NCBI GenBank assembly: GCA_902627595.1
Contig: CACOJO010000005.1
Span: 1 to 64,000, forward strand
Source: an uncultured SAR86 cluster bacterium
GTDB taxonomy: Bacteria > Pseudomonadota > Gammaproteobacteria > Magnimaribacterales > AG-339-G14
Length of the DNA stretch: 64,000 nucleotides
Reading direction: 5' to 3'
The stretch's first letter is position 1. Each line of letters starts with the position of its first letter. Shown here piece after piece: positions 47,143 to 55,299 of the stretch. The position numbers and the translations under genes are program-made. The notes under the pieces are model-generated. The model saw only the letters and a list, made by a program, of their open reading frames with translations, had not been told where the DNA came from and made no database searches.

Positions 47143-48311
47143 CATTGATAAAATTTTTAACTGTAATTTGTTTCTTACTAATCCCGCCTTTATCTTTTAC
47201 TGAAAATCAAGATAAAAATTATCAAGCACGTCTTCAAGATGTCATGAAGGCAAGAAAGCTTATGGATAAAAAAAGACAAAGAGATGAAATTAAAGATCTT
47301 GCTCACGAATTAGCTCAAGAAATAATTATTATTGATACTCATCTTGATACACCTATTCAATTGTATATGCAGCAAGATAAAAACGGCACATATGAAGACA
47401 TCACAAAAAAAACTTCCTTGCACTTTGATTATGAAAGAGCCCTAAGCGGAGGATTAAATGTACCTTTTTTTGTGATTTTTACACCTCCTTCTGCAGAGGA
47501 TAAAGGTACAGCATTTAAAATGGCAAATGAAATTATTCAAATTTTAGAGGACATTAAGAAAAAAAGTCCTAATAAATTTCGTTTGGTTAAATCACCTGAC
47601 GAAATTACAAATAATAAAAGCGTGATGCAAATTGTCTATGGCATGGAAAATGGAGCGCCAATAGAAAGCAAGCTTTCAAATATTGAATTATTTTCTGACA
47701 TGGGTGTCAGCTACATTACTTTAGCCCATTCTAAAAGTAATCATATATCCGACTCTTCATATGACGAAAATAAAAACTGGGGAGGTCTCAGTCCCTTTGG
47801 AAGAGAGGTTGTTGCTGAGATGAATAAGCAAGGGGTAATGATTGATATAAGTCATGTTTCCGATGCAGCATTTTATGAAGTTTTACGCTTAACCAAAACT
47901 CCTGTTATTGCTTCACATAGCTCCTTGAGACATTTCGTCCCAGGGTTTGAAAGAAACGTTTCGGACGATATGTTAAAAGAGCTAGCTAAAAATGGCGGAG
48001 TTATTCAAATTTGCTTTGGTTCAGAATTTATTGCTGAAAAGAGAAAATATCCTGATTTAGTAGTAACAGTTGAAGATGTTGCAGATCACATCGATAGAGT
48101 AAAACAACTAGTTGGCATTGATTATGTAGGCATTGGCTCTGATTATGATGGTTGGAGAAATTTTCCAGTTGGGCTTGAAGATACCTCAACTTATCCAAAT
48201 TTAATTGAAGAGTTATTAAAAAGAAATTATACCAAAGAAGAAATTAAAAAAGTTTTCGGTGAAAATTTACTTAGAGTGTGGAGAGCAGTAGAAAATTATT
48301 CAAAGCCTTGA
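47139..48311 (+). CDS. membrane dipeptidase (peptidase family M19), secreted
   Basis: This 390-residue zinc dipeptidase has a signal peptide (residues 4-20). Metal-site strings are IIDTHLDTP (HxD), YGMENGAPIE with the bridging Glu, ISHVSDAAFYEVL, IASHSSLRHFVPGFERN and GIGSDYDG. Renal-dipeptidase relatives cleave dipeptides, including those with D-residues. Its start overlaps the stop of the symporter gene, so uptake of a dipeptide breakdown product by that symporter is an attractive inference. Confidence 0.9.
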   Translation: MTLIKFLTVICFLLIPPLSFTENQDKNYQARLQDVMKARKLMDKKRQRDEIKDLAHELAQEIIIIDTHLDTPIQLYMQQDKNGTYEDITKKTSLHFDYERALSGGLNVPFFVIFTPPSAEDKGTAFKMANEIIQILEDIKKKSPNKFRLVKSPDEITNNKSVMQIVYGMENGAPIESKLSNIELFSDMGVSYITLAHSKSNHISDSSYDENKNWGGLSPFGREVVAEMNKQGVMIDISHVSDAAFYEVLRLTKTPVIASHSSLRHFVPGFERNVSDDMLKELAKNGGVIQICFGSEFIAEKRKYPDLVVTVEDVADHIDRVKQLVGIDYVGIGSDYDGWRNFPVGLEDTSTYPNLIEELLKRNYTKEEIKKVFGENLLRVWRAVENYSKP

Positions 48312-48345
48312 TATATTGTTTCTCCATATTTTTTAGGAGAAAAAA

Positions 48346-49032
48346 ATGAAAAAAATTATGATAAGCGCTATTCTCGTGATGAGTAGCTTTGGATTTGCAG
48401 CGCCTGCTATGTCTGTATTTACAATTAACACCTCTGATCCAGTTGCATACATGGAATGGGCTAGAGGAAGCGGCAAAGCATTAGCTGAAATAAATAACGT
48501 AGTATCTTCAGGAGTTTGTCAGCCAGGTTATGGTGCAGAAGAATTCGGAGATATGTATTATTGGTCGCTTTTTGAGAATCACGCTGACTCAATTAGTGGA
48601 AACCCTGCAGATCCTGTCTATGTAAGAGAAATATCAAAAATAGCTAGCAAGAGAACAATAAGAGAAGTAGATCATTATTCAGTTTTGACGGAAGGTTCAG
48701 GTTCTTTTGAAACAGGTCAAACTTTTGCTAACTACAACATAAATGTAAAAACTAAAAATCCAGCTGCATATATTAACGCAATTGCTGAGTACCAAGAGTT
48801 AGCTCAAGCAAATGGATTTGAGGATATCACTCTAGAGGCTTACCAGATCAATACCGGAGATTACACTGGTCAATTAATGGTGGTTATTCAAGGCCCTACT
48901 TCACAAAGATTAGGAGCTTTTTTGGATAGTAGAAATGAAAGTTGGGGACAAAGTCTTTCTAATCAAATTTCTAAGCTAAGATATCTTAAAAGAGGATTTA
49001 TCATGAATTGCGAAGTTAACTACGCAAGATAA
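48346..49032 (+). CDS. secreted two-repeat alpha/beta-barrel-like protein
   Basis: This 228-residue protein has a cleavable signal peptide (residues 1-20). It consists of two similar halves: SVFTINTSDPVAYMEWARG and NYNINVKTKNPAAYINAIAE begin each half with strand, Asp/Asn-Pro turn and helix, as in dimeric ferredoxin-like (ABM/Dabb) folds. Two Cys residues are present (about positions 59 and 223). I know no function. A strong AGGAG precedes the ATG and an intrinsic terminator follows, suggesting a single, well-expressed transcript. Two proteins of like design lie at 52666 and 53405. Confidence 0.8.
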   Translation: MKKIMISAILVMSSFGFAAPAMSVFTINTSDPVAYMEWARGSGKALAEINNVVSSGVCQPGYGAEEFGDMYYWSLFENHADSISGNPADPVYVREISKIASKRTIREVDHYSVLTEGSGSFETGQTFANYNINVKTKNPAAYINAIAEYQELAQANGFEDITLEAYQINTGDYTGQLMVVIQGPTSQRLGAFLDSRNESWGQSLSNQISKLRYLKRGFIMNCEVNYAR

Positions 49033-49050
49033 TACAATCTATCTTATAAA

Positions 49051-49075
49051 AAAGGCGGGGAGTCCCGCCTTTTTT
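49051..49075 (+). terminator. intrinsic terminator, probably bidirectional
   Basis: AAAGGCGGG (49051-49059) pairs with CCCGCCTTT (49064-49072) around the loop GAGT, followed by T residues. The A-run before the stem gives a T-run on the other strand, so it can also serve the opposing glycosidase gene. Confidence 0.92.
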
Positions 49076-50120
49076 AATCATTTATAATTTTTTTTATAAA
49101 TTTCGTCTCCTTTTCATCAAAAGGCGAGCCATCAATTCTGAAAATGTCGTGAAACCACTCTTCTGGCTCTGGAATTGCATCATGGTCTTTAAGAAACTCA
49201 CCTTTATTCTTCTTATCTTGAAGCTCTAAAATAGTTGACCAACCAAAATGAGTTTGGCTTTTGCCAGCGACAAAGCCCCAATTATAACAACCGACTTTTT
49301 CTTTCTTGAATATTGGTAAAGAAAATTCAAAAGTAGTGCCGAATTCTCTTGCCATATATTCTGTACATATCAAAGGTCTGCCAAACTTTTTAAGTCTTTG
49401 AATGGTAGGTTCAAGTTTTTCAGCTTCATAAGTATGAAAGGTAATTAAATCTGAATTTTCTTCATTGAGCTTTAAGATTTCATCGCCAATAGATCCATCT
49501 AAACAGGAAGTAAGTGGTTGAGATGGCCTTATTTCGAGAGCCCATTCCCAAGTATATTGAAGCAATTTTAGAGCTTTATCTCCTATACCAAATTGACCAG
49601 GCTCATTGTAAATGTCCCACATCAAAATTCTGTCATCTTTTGAGTAATCTTTGAGAGCGCCTTGGATAAATTCTTTCAATCTATTTAGTTCTTTTAAAGC
49701 AATTTTTTCTTCATCAACTTGATTTACCAATGCCATTCCAGGACTTTGTTTCCAGCCAGAGTTATGTACTCCTTTGACAGGTAAAGGCTGCTTGCCTAGT
49801 TTTGGATAGGGGCGGTGACAATCATCAAAAAGCACAATAATTGGTCTAATTTTTCTTTTTGCACAAATATCTAAAAATCTTTCAAAGTTTTTTTTAAATT
49901 TATCTTTTTTTGACCAAAGCAAGTCATGAAGATAAACCCTCAATGAGTTGAACCCGAGCTCTTTTGCCCAATCTAACTCTCTCTTAATTGTCTTTTCATC
50001 AAAAGTATCTTCTTGAAACATTTCAAGTTGATTGATTGCAGTACTAGGTAAAAAATTACAACCAACAAGCCAAGGTTGTTCTTCGTACCAATTATTTGCT
50101 TTTTCTTTTGACCATTTCAT
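49074..50120 (-). CDS. glycoside hydrolase, GH5-like (cellulase superfamily), cytoplasmic
   Basis: This 348-residue TIM-barrel enzyme has the clan GH-A acid/base Glu in WDIYNEPGQ and the nucleophile Glu in ICTEYMAR. An Arg in NSLRVYLHD and a His-Tyr pair in ITFHTYEAE support the fold. There is no signal peptide, so it probably acts on imported oligosaccharides or glycosides. It resembles GH5-type or endo-beta-glycosidase annotations from marine bacteria; linkage specificity cannot be read. It ends at the bidirectional terminator and starts ten bases from DUF3429. Confidence 0.82.
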   Translation of the reverse strand: MKWSKEKANNWYEEQPWLVGCNFLPSTAINQLEMFQEDTFDEKTIKRELDWAKELGFNSLRVYLHDLLWSKKDKFKKNFERFLDICAKRKIRPIIVLFDDCHRPYPKLGKQPLPVKGVHNSGWKQSPGMALVNQVDEEKIALKELNRLKEFIQGALKDYSKDDRILMWDIYNEPGQFGIGDKALKLLQYTWEWALEIRPSQPLTSCLDGSIGDEILKLNEENSDLITFHTYEAEKLEPTIQRLKKFGRPLICTEYMAREFGTTFEFSLPIFKKEKVGCYNWGFVAGKSQTHFGWSTILELQDKKNKGEFLKDHDAIPEPEEWFHDIFRIDGSPFDEKETKFIKKIIND

Positions 50121-50130
50121 CTCTTTAATT

Positions 50131-50547
50131 TTAATAAATTAGAATGACGATTGAAAACATATAACAACCACATACGGCTGAAGTTAGATTTCTTCTAAGT
50201 TTCATGTAATCGGGATCTTTAAACTGCGGATTAATTTTAGACTCTTGCTGGTAGAACAGAAAAAACAAAAAAAACAATAAAGCCATAGCAAAAATGAGAT
50301 TTATCCAAGCCAATAAAGTGGCTCCAAAGCCTAAAAGTGAAAAGACAATTGCTATTACCAAGTTTTTTTTATTTGTAGAGTCAATCCCCCATATAATTCC
50401 TGATAAAAATGAAATTATTATTCCTCCATAAACAACCAAGACTTGAAAAGAGACTTCCTCATAACTTGCCCCAAGAATCCAAGGCAATATTGTCAAAGCT
50501 GCAAATGGTATAAATCCTAAATAACCTAGGGTAATTTTAGTTTGCAT
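50131..50547 (-). CDS. DUF3429 membrane protein
   Basis: This 138-residue protein has about five hydrophobic helices. The features LGYLGFIPFAALTILPWI, GIIISFLSGIIWG and the C-terminal DYMKLRRNLTSAVCGC match the DUF3429 family pattern (Y-x3-R-x3-T). It has no known function. It begins directly after the stop of the 74-residue membrane protein gene and may be in one transcript with amt. Confidence 0.78.
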   Translation of the reverse strand: MQTKITLGYLGFIPFAALTILPWILGASYEEVSFQVLVVYGGIIISFLSGIIWGIDSTNKKNLVIAIVFSLLGFGATLLAWINLIFAMALLFFLFFLFYQQESKINPQFKDPDYMKLRRNLTSAVCGCYMFSIVILIY

Positions 50548-50772
50548 TTATCCATGAGCCATTTTTAATAAAGTCATGAAAAGTATACCTGTTCCAATAA
50601 CACCGACGATTAGAATTGTTAGATCTATAATGAACACTTGAAAAAGTTTTAACCAAGATCTTTCTTTTCCTTCTTTAATATCTTGAAATAGATATAAAAA
50701 GGCACTTATTTTAAAAAGTACAAAAGCCGTTAGGAAAGTGACTCCACCGAGTAAGAATATCCCAGTATTCAT
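50548..50772 (-). CDS. two-helix small membrane protein
   Basis: This 74-residue protein has two hydrophobic segments (about 4-27 and 44-68) joined by a charged loop DIKEGKERSWLK. I do not recognise a family. It lies 14 bases after the amt stop on the same strand and directly before the DUF3429 gene. Co-transcription with the ammonium transporter is likely, and a role in its regulation or assembly is only a guess. Confidence 0.7.
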   Translation of the reverse strand: MNTGIFLLGGVTFLTAFVLFKISAFLYLFQDIKEGKERSWLKLFQVFIIDLTILIVGVIGTGILFMTLLKMAHG

Positions 50773-50786
50773 AAGGGTTTAGTTGT

Positions 50787-51998
50787 TTAAAGCTTGTATC
50801 CAGATTGACCGTGTTCAGCAACATCTAGACCTTCTTCTTGAGAGTCATCAGAAACTCTTAATCCGAATATAGATTTAGTGACAAGCAGTAAAATTACTGA
50901 GCCAACCAAAGTGAACAATCCTACACTTATCGCGCCTATTGCTTGCGTTGTCATTAAATCGCTGAAACTTGAACCTTCATCATATCCTATGCCACCATAA
51001 CTCTCTGCGGTCAAAAAAGGGATAAGCAGTATTCCTAATAAACCACCAATGCCATGGACTGCAAAAACATCCAGCGAGTCATCTATGTTAAAAGTTTCTT
51101 TGACGATATTGACCATGTAGTAACAAACTCCACCGGCAATTAAACCAATGACTAGTCCGCCCATAGGCCCCACTGATCCACTCGCCGGAGTGATTGATGC
51201 TAATCCCGCAATGCAACCGGTAACAGCTCCAACTAAAGAAGATTTACCAAATTTTACTTTCTCAATGACAATCCAAACAATAGTTGCGGTAGCTGCTGAA
51301 ATGTGAGTCACCAAAATTGCCATTCCGGCATCGCCATTTGCAGCCAATGCACTTCCGCCGTTGAAGCCAAACCATCCTACCCATAACATACAAGCTCCCA
51401 TCATAGTTAAACCTGGATTGTGAGGAGGTTGAACGGAATTAGGGAAACCGTCTCTAGGACCCAGAAAGTAGGCGATTACCAATGCAGTTATTCCTGCGGT
51501 CAAGTGAACAACCAATCCACCTGCAAAATCTCTAATTCCCATTTCATAAAGCCAACCACCTTCTGCCCAAATCCAATGAACAACAGGAGCATATATTAAA
51601 ATTACCCACAATAAAGAGAAGACAGCGACAAAACTAAATTTAATTCTTTCTGGATATGCACCAACTATTAAAGCAGGAGTAATAATCGCAAATGTCATCT
51701 GAAACATAAAGAAGACGCTTTCAGGAATATCGCCAGACATACTATCTCTTGATAAATTTGCTAAAAATAAATTACCTAAATCTCCAAAATAAGCTCCATT
51801 ACCACTGAAGGCAATGCTGTAGGCAATTACTAGCCAAGCAATTGAACTTATGCATGCAATGGTAAAACAATGCATTAAAACAGAAAGAATGTTACTTGCT
51901 CTTACGAGTCCGGCATAAAAAAGTGCCAATCCGGGCAAAGTCATAAACAAAACTAGAGCAGTAGATGTAATGATCCAAGCAGTGTTACCAGTATCCAT
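50787..51998 (-). CDS. amt: ammonium transporter (Amt family)
   Basis: This 403-residue protein has eleven membrane helices. Signatures are LALFYAGLVRASN, FVFQMTFAIITPALIVG-like (FFMFQMTFAIITPALI), RDFAGGLVVHLTAGITALV with the first pore His, and FAVHGIGGLLG with the second. The C-terminal tail EEGLDVAEHGQSGY is conserved where GlnK docks. No glnK gene is adjacent, unlike the usual glnK-amtB pair. The Shine-Dalgarno sequence AGGGGA lies seven bases before the ATG. A sigma-70-like promoter and an NtrC-like operator lie upstream, fitting nitrogen control. Confidence 0.95.
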   Translation of the reverse strand: MDTGNTAWIITSTALVLFMTLPGLALFYAGLVRASNILSVLMHCFTIACISSIAWLVIAYSIAFSGNGAYFGDLGNLFLANLSRDSMSGDIPESVFFMFQMTFAIITPALIVGAYPERIKFSFVAVFSLLWVILIYAPVVHWIWAEGGWLYEMGIRDFAGGLVVHLTAGITALVIAYFLGPRDGFPNSVQPPHNPGLTMMGACMLWVGWFGFNGGSALAANGDAGMAILVTHISAATATIVWIVIEKVKFGKSSLVGAVTGCIAGLASITPASGSVGPMGGLVIGLIAGGVCYYMVNIVKETFNIDDSLDVFAVHGIGGLLGILLIPFLTAESYGGIGYDEGSSFSDLMTTQAIGAISVGLFTLVGSVILLLVTKSIFGLRVSDDSQEEGLDVAEHGQSGYKL

Positions 51999-52010
51999 AA
52001 AATTTTCCCC

Positions 52011-52038
52011 TTTATATGTAGTCAGTGAACTTTATCAA
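52011..52038 (-). promoter_or_regulatory. candidate sigma-70 promoter of amt
   Basis: On the minus strand TTGATA (52033-52038) and TATAAA (52011-52016) are 16 bases apart. The start of transcription would fall just before the Shine-Dalgarno sequence of amt. I found no -24/-12 sigma-54 element. Confidence 0.6.
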
Positions 52039-52066
52039 AAAGTATTTTGTACTTTAAGTCTAAATT

Positions 52067-52094
52067 AGTGCAACGTTTGCACTATCAAAGTGCA
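52067..52094. promoter_or_regulatory. NtrC-like operator with three regularly spaced half-sites upstream of amt
   Basis: AGTGCA (52067-52072), TGCACT (52078-52083) and AGTGCA (52089-52094) are each separated by five bases. The last two form TGCACT-N5-AGTGCA, a perfect 17-base palindrome that fits the NtrC consensus (TGCAC-N7-GTGCA). The centre is about 80 bases before the likely amt transcription start, a normal activator distance. Half-site spacing of 11 bases places all on one DNA face. Confidence 0.7.
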
Positions 52095-52095
52095 A

Positions 52096-52611
52096 TTAAG
52101 AACTTCCTGGATATTTTGAAAGAATTTGAGAAATTATTTCGTTAGCTAAATCTTGATCGTCTAGCGAGCTAGTATTTATTCTCATATTTGCATACCAAAC
52201 AACTTTATCTAAATCTTCATCGAAAAATTTGACTGATAAATAATTTATGGGAGGAAAGTCATTTGCATAAAATCTGTAAGAGAAAGGATCGTTTCGGTAA
52301 CCATAAAAAAAATGTGAAGAATTAATTTGTTTATATCTCTCTTTTTCTTTCACTGAAAAGCTTACTTTTAAGGGAGATTGATCATTTTGATCTAATCCAA
52401 GCTGCACAAGAGATAAAGATAAGGCTCTGGCAATTCTATTAATTCTTATAGGATTTTCCTCCTCATCAGATTCAACTCTGAAAGGATCTGGCTTGAAAAT
52501 TTTAAAGTCCTTGTATTTAGCCGCAGAAAAAGCTTCGTCGGAATCAACTTTAACAACAAAGCCAGATGCACAAGATGTGAGCAAAACTAAAATGATTAAC
52601 CTAGCTAACAC
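52096..52611 (-). CDS. DUF4136-like lipoprotein
   Basis: This 171-residue protein starts at GTG and carries a lipoprotein signal with lipobox LLTSC at residue 14. The mature part begins VKVDSDEAFSAAKYKDFKIF, similar to the DUF4136 pattern of envelope lipoproteins, and has a middle helix RINRIARALSLSLVQLGL and a late DKVVWYANMRINTS strand. Function is unknown. It is divergent from the secreted protein at 52666. Confidence 0.75.
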   Translation of the reverse strand: MLARLIILVLLTSCASGFVVKVDSDEAFSAAKYKDFKIFKPDPFRVESDEEENPIRINRIARALSLSLVQLGLDQNDQSPLKVSFSVKEKERYKQINSSHFFYGYRNDPFSYRFYANDFPPINYLSVKFFDEDLDKVVWYANMRINTSSLDDQDLANEIISQILSKYPGSS

Positions 52612-52665
52612 TCTAATATTATAACTTTGTTATAGTAATCAATGAAATTTTTTAAGGAGAGAAAA

Positions 52666-53403
52666 ATGAAAAAAATAATTTTATTGACGATGTTATTAGC
52701 TTCATCATTAAGCTTTACATCACCTACTTGGATTGAATACTTATTCAAAGTTGATAATCCTCAAAGCGCAGCAAAAATTGTAGCTGCTACCGACAAATTT
52801 ATGTCTTCTGACTTTGTAAAAAATAACTTCAAAGGATCGATACATTTAAATGCCTATATTGCAGGTGGAAAGGTAGAGGAAACTCACTCTTATGCAATTC
52901 TTCAACCAAGCTTGGCAGAACATGAAATTTGGTTAGCAAAAGTCAGCGATCCAAATAACGAAGAAGTAAGGAAATTTGCTTCGGTGTTAAATGCAAATTC
53001 CGAAGGAGTTGGTACACGTATTAATACATTTATTCAGACTTATGGAACACCTTCAAACAAAGACACTGTTTGGGCAATATATCCATTTAGAACACAACCA
53101 TCAAACGTAGAAGCTGTGATAGAAGCTACAAAAGATTTAGATGAAGCAGTAAAAGACTCTTTTCCAGGTCAGTTTGGTCTTTCAGCAAGAATGGCTGGAG
53201 GCGGCATGCAGACCCATCTCTTTACTGTAGGCTATGAGTCTTTAGCTGAAATGGAGAAATGGGAAGACTCAGCTTCTAGAGACACTGGAGTTTCTCCTTT
53301 TGATAAAGAAATGGACAAATTGGTTGAATGGCATGAAGTAGAAATAGTAAGAAATCTTAGAGTTTACGATTCTGCTATGACCCTTCAAGATTTCGTTGAA
53401 TAA
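52666..53403 (+). CDS. secreted two-repeat alpha/beta-barrel-like protein
   Basis: This 245-residue protein has a signal peptide (KKIILLTMLLASSLSFTSP). Two halves resemble each other: FKGSIHLNAYIAGGKVEETH with SLAEHEIW, and FPGQFGLSARMAGGGMQTH with SLAEMEKW, each preceded by a strand and a long helix. This suggests a duplicated dimeric ferredoxin-like domain facing the periplasm. AAGGAGA lies seven bases before the ATG at 52666, which is preferred to an in-frame ATG at 52642 that would place a polar stretch before the signal. Function is unknown. The next gene follows after one base. Confidence 0.8.
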   Translation: MKKIILLTMLLASSLSFTSPTWIEYLFKVDNPQSAAKIVAATDKFMSSDFVKNNFKGSIHLNAYIAGGKVEETHSYAILQPSLAEHEIWLAKVSDPNNEEVRKFASVLNANSEGVGTRINTFIQTYGTPSNKDTVWAIYPFRTQPSNVEAVIEATKDLDEAVKDSFPGQFGLSARMAGGGMQTHLFTVGYESLAEMEKWEDSASRDTGVSPFDKEMDKLVEWHEVEIVRNLRVYDSAMTLQDFVE

Positions 53404-53404
53404 A

Positions 53405-54205
53405 ATGAAAAGTTTTGTAATAGCTTTATCTAGTGTTTTTTTGACTCTTGCTTGCAGTGCTGTAGACGATGAAACGGAAGTTTCATTTTCTAATCTTGGT
53501 TCAGAGGAATATCCTCAAATGTTTTATATGGAGTATGTTCCTTGTCAAGAAGGTGTTTACTATACAGCTGAAAACTTTAGAAACGATGTTTTACCTGAGT
53601 GGCAAGATCTTTTGGTAGAAGTTAATTCACCTTTAGTATCTGCTTATGGCATTCAACATGTTCAAAGACTGTCTTCTGATAATGAAGATGGTTTTTGGCA
53701 ATTGGTTTGGAATTCAAAAGCTGATGCTGAAGCAGCATGGAAAGTTTGGAATGAAAATGAAAATGTTGCTGCGTGGACAGAAGATACTTTAGATATCCTT
53801 TCATGCGATGGTGAAAATAAATTTTCCTTCGACGCCTATATTGCAAGAGCTAACAATACTTTCGGTGAATTTGAAACCACAAGTTTTGTCTCTGAGTATC
53901 ATCAATGTCTTTATAAAGAAGGTAAAGAGGGAGCAGACCTTCGAGAAGTGATTGGACAACTTGAGACATTTTTAGAAAGTGCTGAGTCTCTTCCTGGGCC
54001 ATTTAGCTATGTAATTTTAGGTCCCGATTACGAAACAGACGAAGTTGACTTTTTCTGGGGAAATTTTTATCAATCTGAAGATGCGAGGCAAGCCTTTGAT
54101 GCCGAGTGGCAAAACCTTGATCCTGATGTTGAGGATAGTTGGAATATGGTTTCAGATTGCGAAGAGCCTAGATATTACAACTCAGGAATAGTTCCAACTA
54201 GCTAA
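53405..54205 (+). CDS. lipoprotein with two-repeat alpha/beta-barrel-like domain
   Basis: This 266-residue acidic protein has a lipoprotein signal (SFVIALSSVFLTLACS, lipobox LACS). Repeated elements are FWQLVWNSKADAEAAWKVW and FWGNFYQSEDARQAFDAEW, each followed by a Trp-rich turn and a Cys (LSCDGE and SDCEEP), so the halves appear duplicated. Four Cys in the mature part could form two disulfides. I start at the ATG at 53405, one base after the preceding stop; a TTG at 53396 is less likely. It is the third protein of this design within 6 kb. Confidence 0.8.
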   Translation: MKSFVIALSSVFLTLACSAVDDETEVSFSNLGSEEYPQMFYMEYVPCQEGVYYTAENFRNDVLPEWQDLLVEVNSPLVSAYGIQHVQRLSSDNEDGFWQLVWNSKADAEAAWKVWNENENVAAWTEDTLDILSCDGENKFSFDAYIARANNTFGEFETTSFVSEYHQCLYKEGKEGADLREVIGQLETFLESAESLPGPFSYVILGPDYETDEVDFFWGNFYQSEDARQAFDAEWQNLDPDVEDSWNMVSDCEEPRYYNSGIVPTS

Positions 54206-54208
54206 AGA

Positions 54209-55105
54209 TTATTTAGCTTTAAAAAAAGCTAAGCAACCGAAAATACCTGGTTCGTCCTCCGTAAGGAGGTCGATCTGGGTCCTTTCTACCAATTGAGCAT
54301 ATTTTGGATTTATTTCAGAAGGAAAATAATCGAGTATTTTTTTTGTCATTAAAATTGGTTTTAGGGTATTTAAAATAGATCCTCCTAAAATTACTTTTTC
54401 ACACGAAAAAGATAAAACTAAATCATTTATCATTGAAACAAGAGTCTTAAGAAAATTTTCTATTATAAAGAGCTCATCTTTATTTCCATCTAAAGCAGAA
54501 GATATTATCTTTTCGGAAGAAAGTTTTCTTTCGAATTTCTCTTCATAAAGCTTCTCGATTCCCGGACCGCTTAAGATATTTTCAAGAGAAAAAAATTTTT
54601 TGTTATCTCCTAGGTCGAAATTTTCTAACATGCCTTTAGTTGAGCCAAAAGTATTTCCAAGTTCTGTGGGTATTATTTGACCTTTAATAATTAGCGTCAC
54701 TCCCAGACCGGTCCCTGGACCTATTAATAAAGTATTATCGTTAGAGGGAGCGCCTCTTTTAATGGGTAAAAAATATTCCTCATTCGTTTCACTCAAAGAC
54801 TGAGCTACTGCCTCCCAATCATTTAAAAGTAAACATTCTTTTAAATTAAGCTTAGTCCTAAGTTCTCTGGAATCAATCAGTAAATCTCTATTCGTGAGTT
54901 TTATAAAGCTCTGATTATTTGGACCAGCTGCAGCGATAACTAAACAATCAATTTCTTCTTTTTCTCTTTCTAATAATTTTTTAAGAAAGGGAATGAAATC
55001 TTCATCGGCAATTTTTTCTTTTGATATTTTGGACAGAGTATTTCCAACAAAAGATGCATATCTGATATTTGTTCCACCGAGATCAATTAAAAGGGCGTTT
55101 TTCAT
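54209..55105 (-). CDS. glk: glucokinase (Glk family)
   Basis: This 298-residue kinase phosphorylates glucose with ATP. The phosphate-1 loop is LLIDLGGTNIRYASF at residue 4. The sugar-binding string includes LLNDWEAVAQSLS with the catalytic Asp, and LIGPGTGLGVTLII follows. The ExGH region appears as ELGNTFGS, lacking the usual His, a departure from the canonical Glk motif and a possible sign of altered specificity. The start overlaps the stop of a 38-codon gene (ATGA). Confidence 0.85.
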   Translation of the reverse strand: MKNALLIDLGGTNIRYASFVGNTLSKISKEKIADEDFIPFLKKLLEREKEEIDCLVIAAAGPNNQSFIKLTNRDLLIDSRELRTKLNLKECLLLNDWEAVAQSLSETNEEYFLPIKRGAPSNDNTLLIGPGTGLGVTLIIKGQIIPTELGNTFGSTKGMLENFDLGDNKKFFSLENILSGPGIEKLYEEKFERKLSSEKIISSALDGNKDELFIIENFLKTLVSMINDLVLSFSCEKVILGGSILNTLKPILMTKKILDYFPSEINPKYAQLVERTQIDLLTEDEPGIFGCLAFFKAK

Positions 55106-55218
55106 TTTTTATCTTTGTAATACCTTCGGAACACATGACTGCCGACGGCTACAAAGATAAACCACACAAATGAGAACGTAAAGAAGAATACGTTTGCTAA
55201 AAATGTAGGGTTTTCCAT
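55102..55218 (-). CDS. single-span membrane microprotein (38 residues) coupled to glk
   Basis: A minus-strand frame from ATG at 55218 to TGA at 55102 encodes a protein beginning MENPTFLANVFFF, with one hydrophobic segment (residues 6-27) and the basic tail RRYYKDKK. Its TGA overlaps the glk ATG in the ATGA pattern used by many true gene pairs in this window. The strongly hydrophobic segment with a positive tail is typical of membrane microproteins (N-out/C-in). No family is recognised. Confidence 0.6.
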   Translation of the reverse strand: MENPTFLANVFFFTFSFVWFIFVAVGSHVFRRYYKDKK

Positions 55219-55299
55219 AAGAAGCGCCCATTTACTCAAAATAAATTAAGTTTTTAAAGAGGATAGTGATTTTAATTCTAATAATATTACAATGTAAAA

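Noticed and set aside
51999..52095. Sigma-54 (-24/-12) promoter before amt
   Set aside because: No TGGCAC-N5-TTGC-like element is present on the minus strand; a sigma-70-like promoter is.
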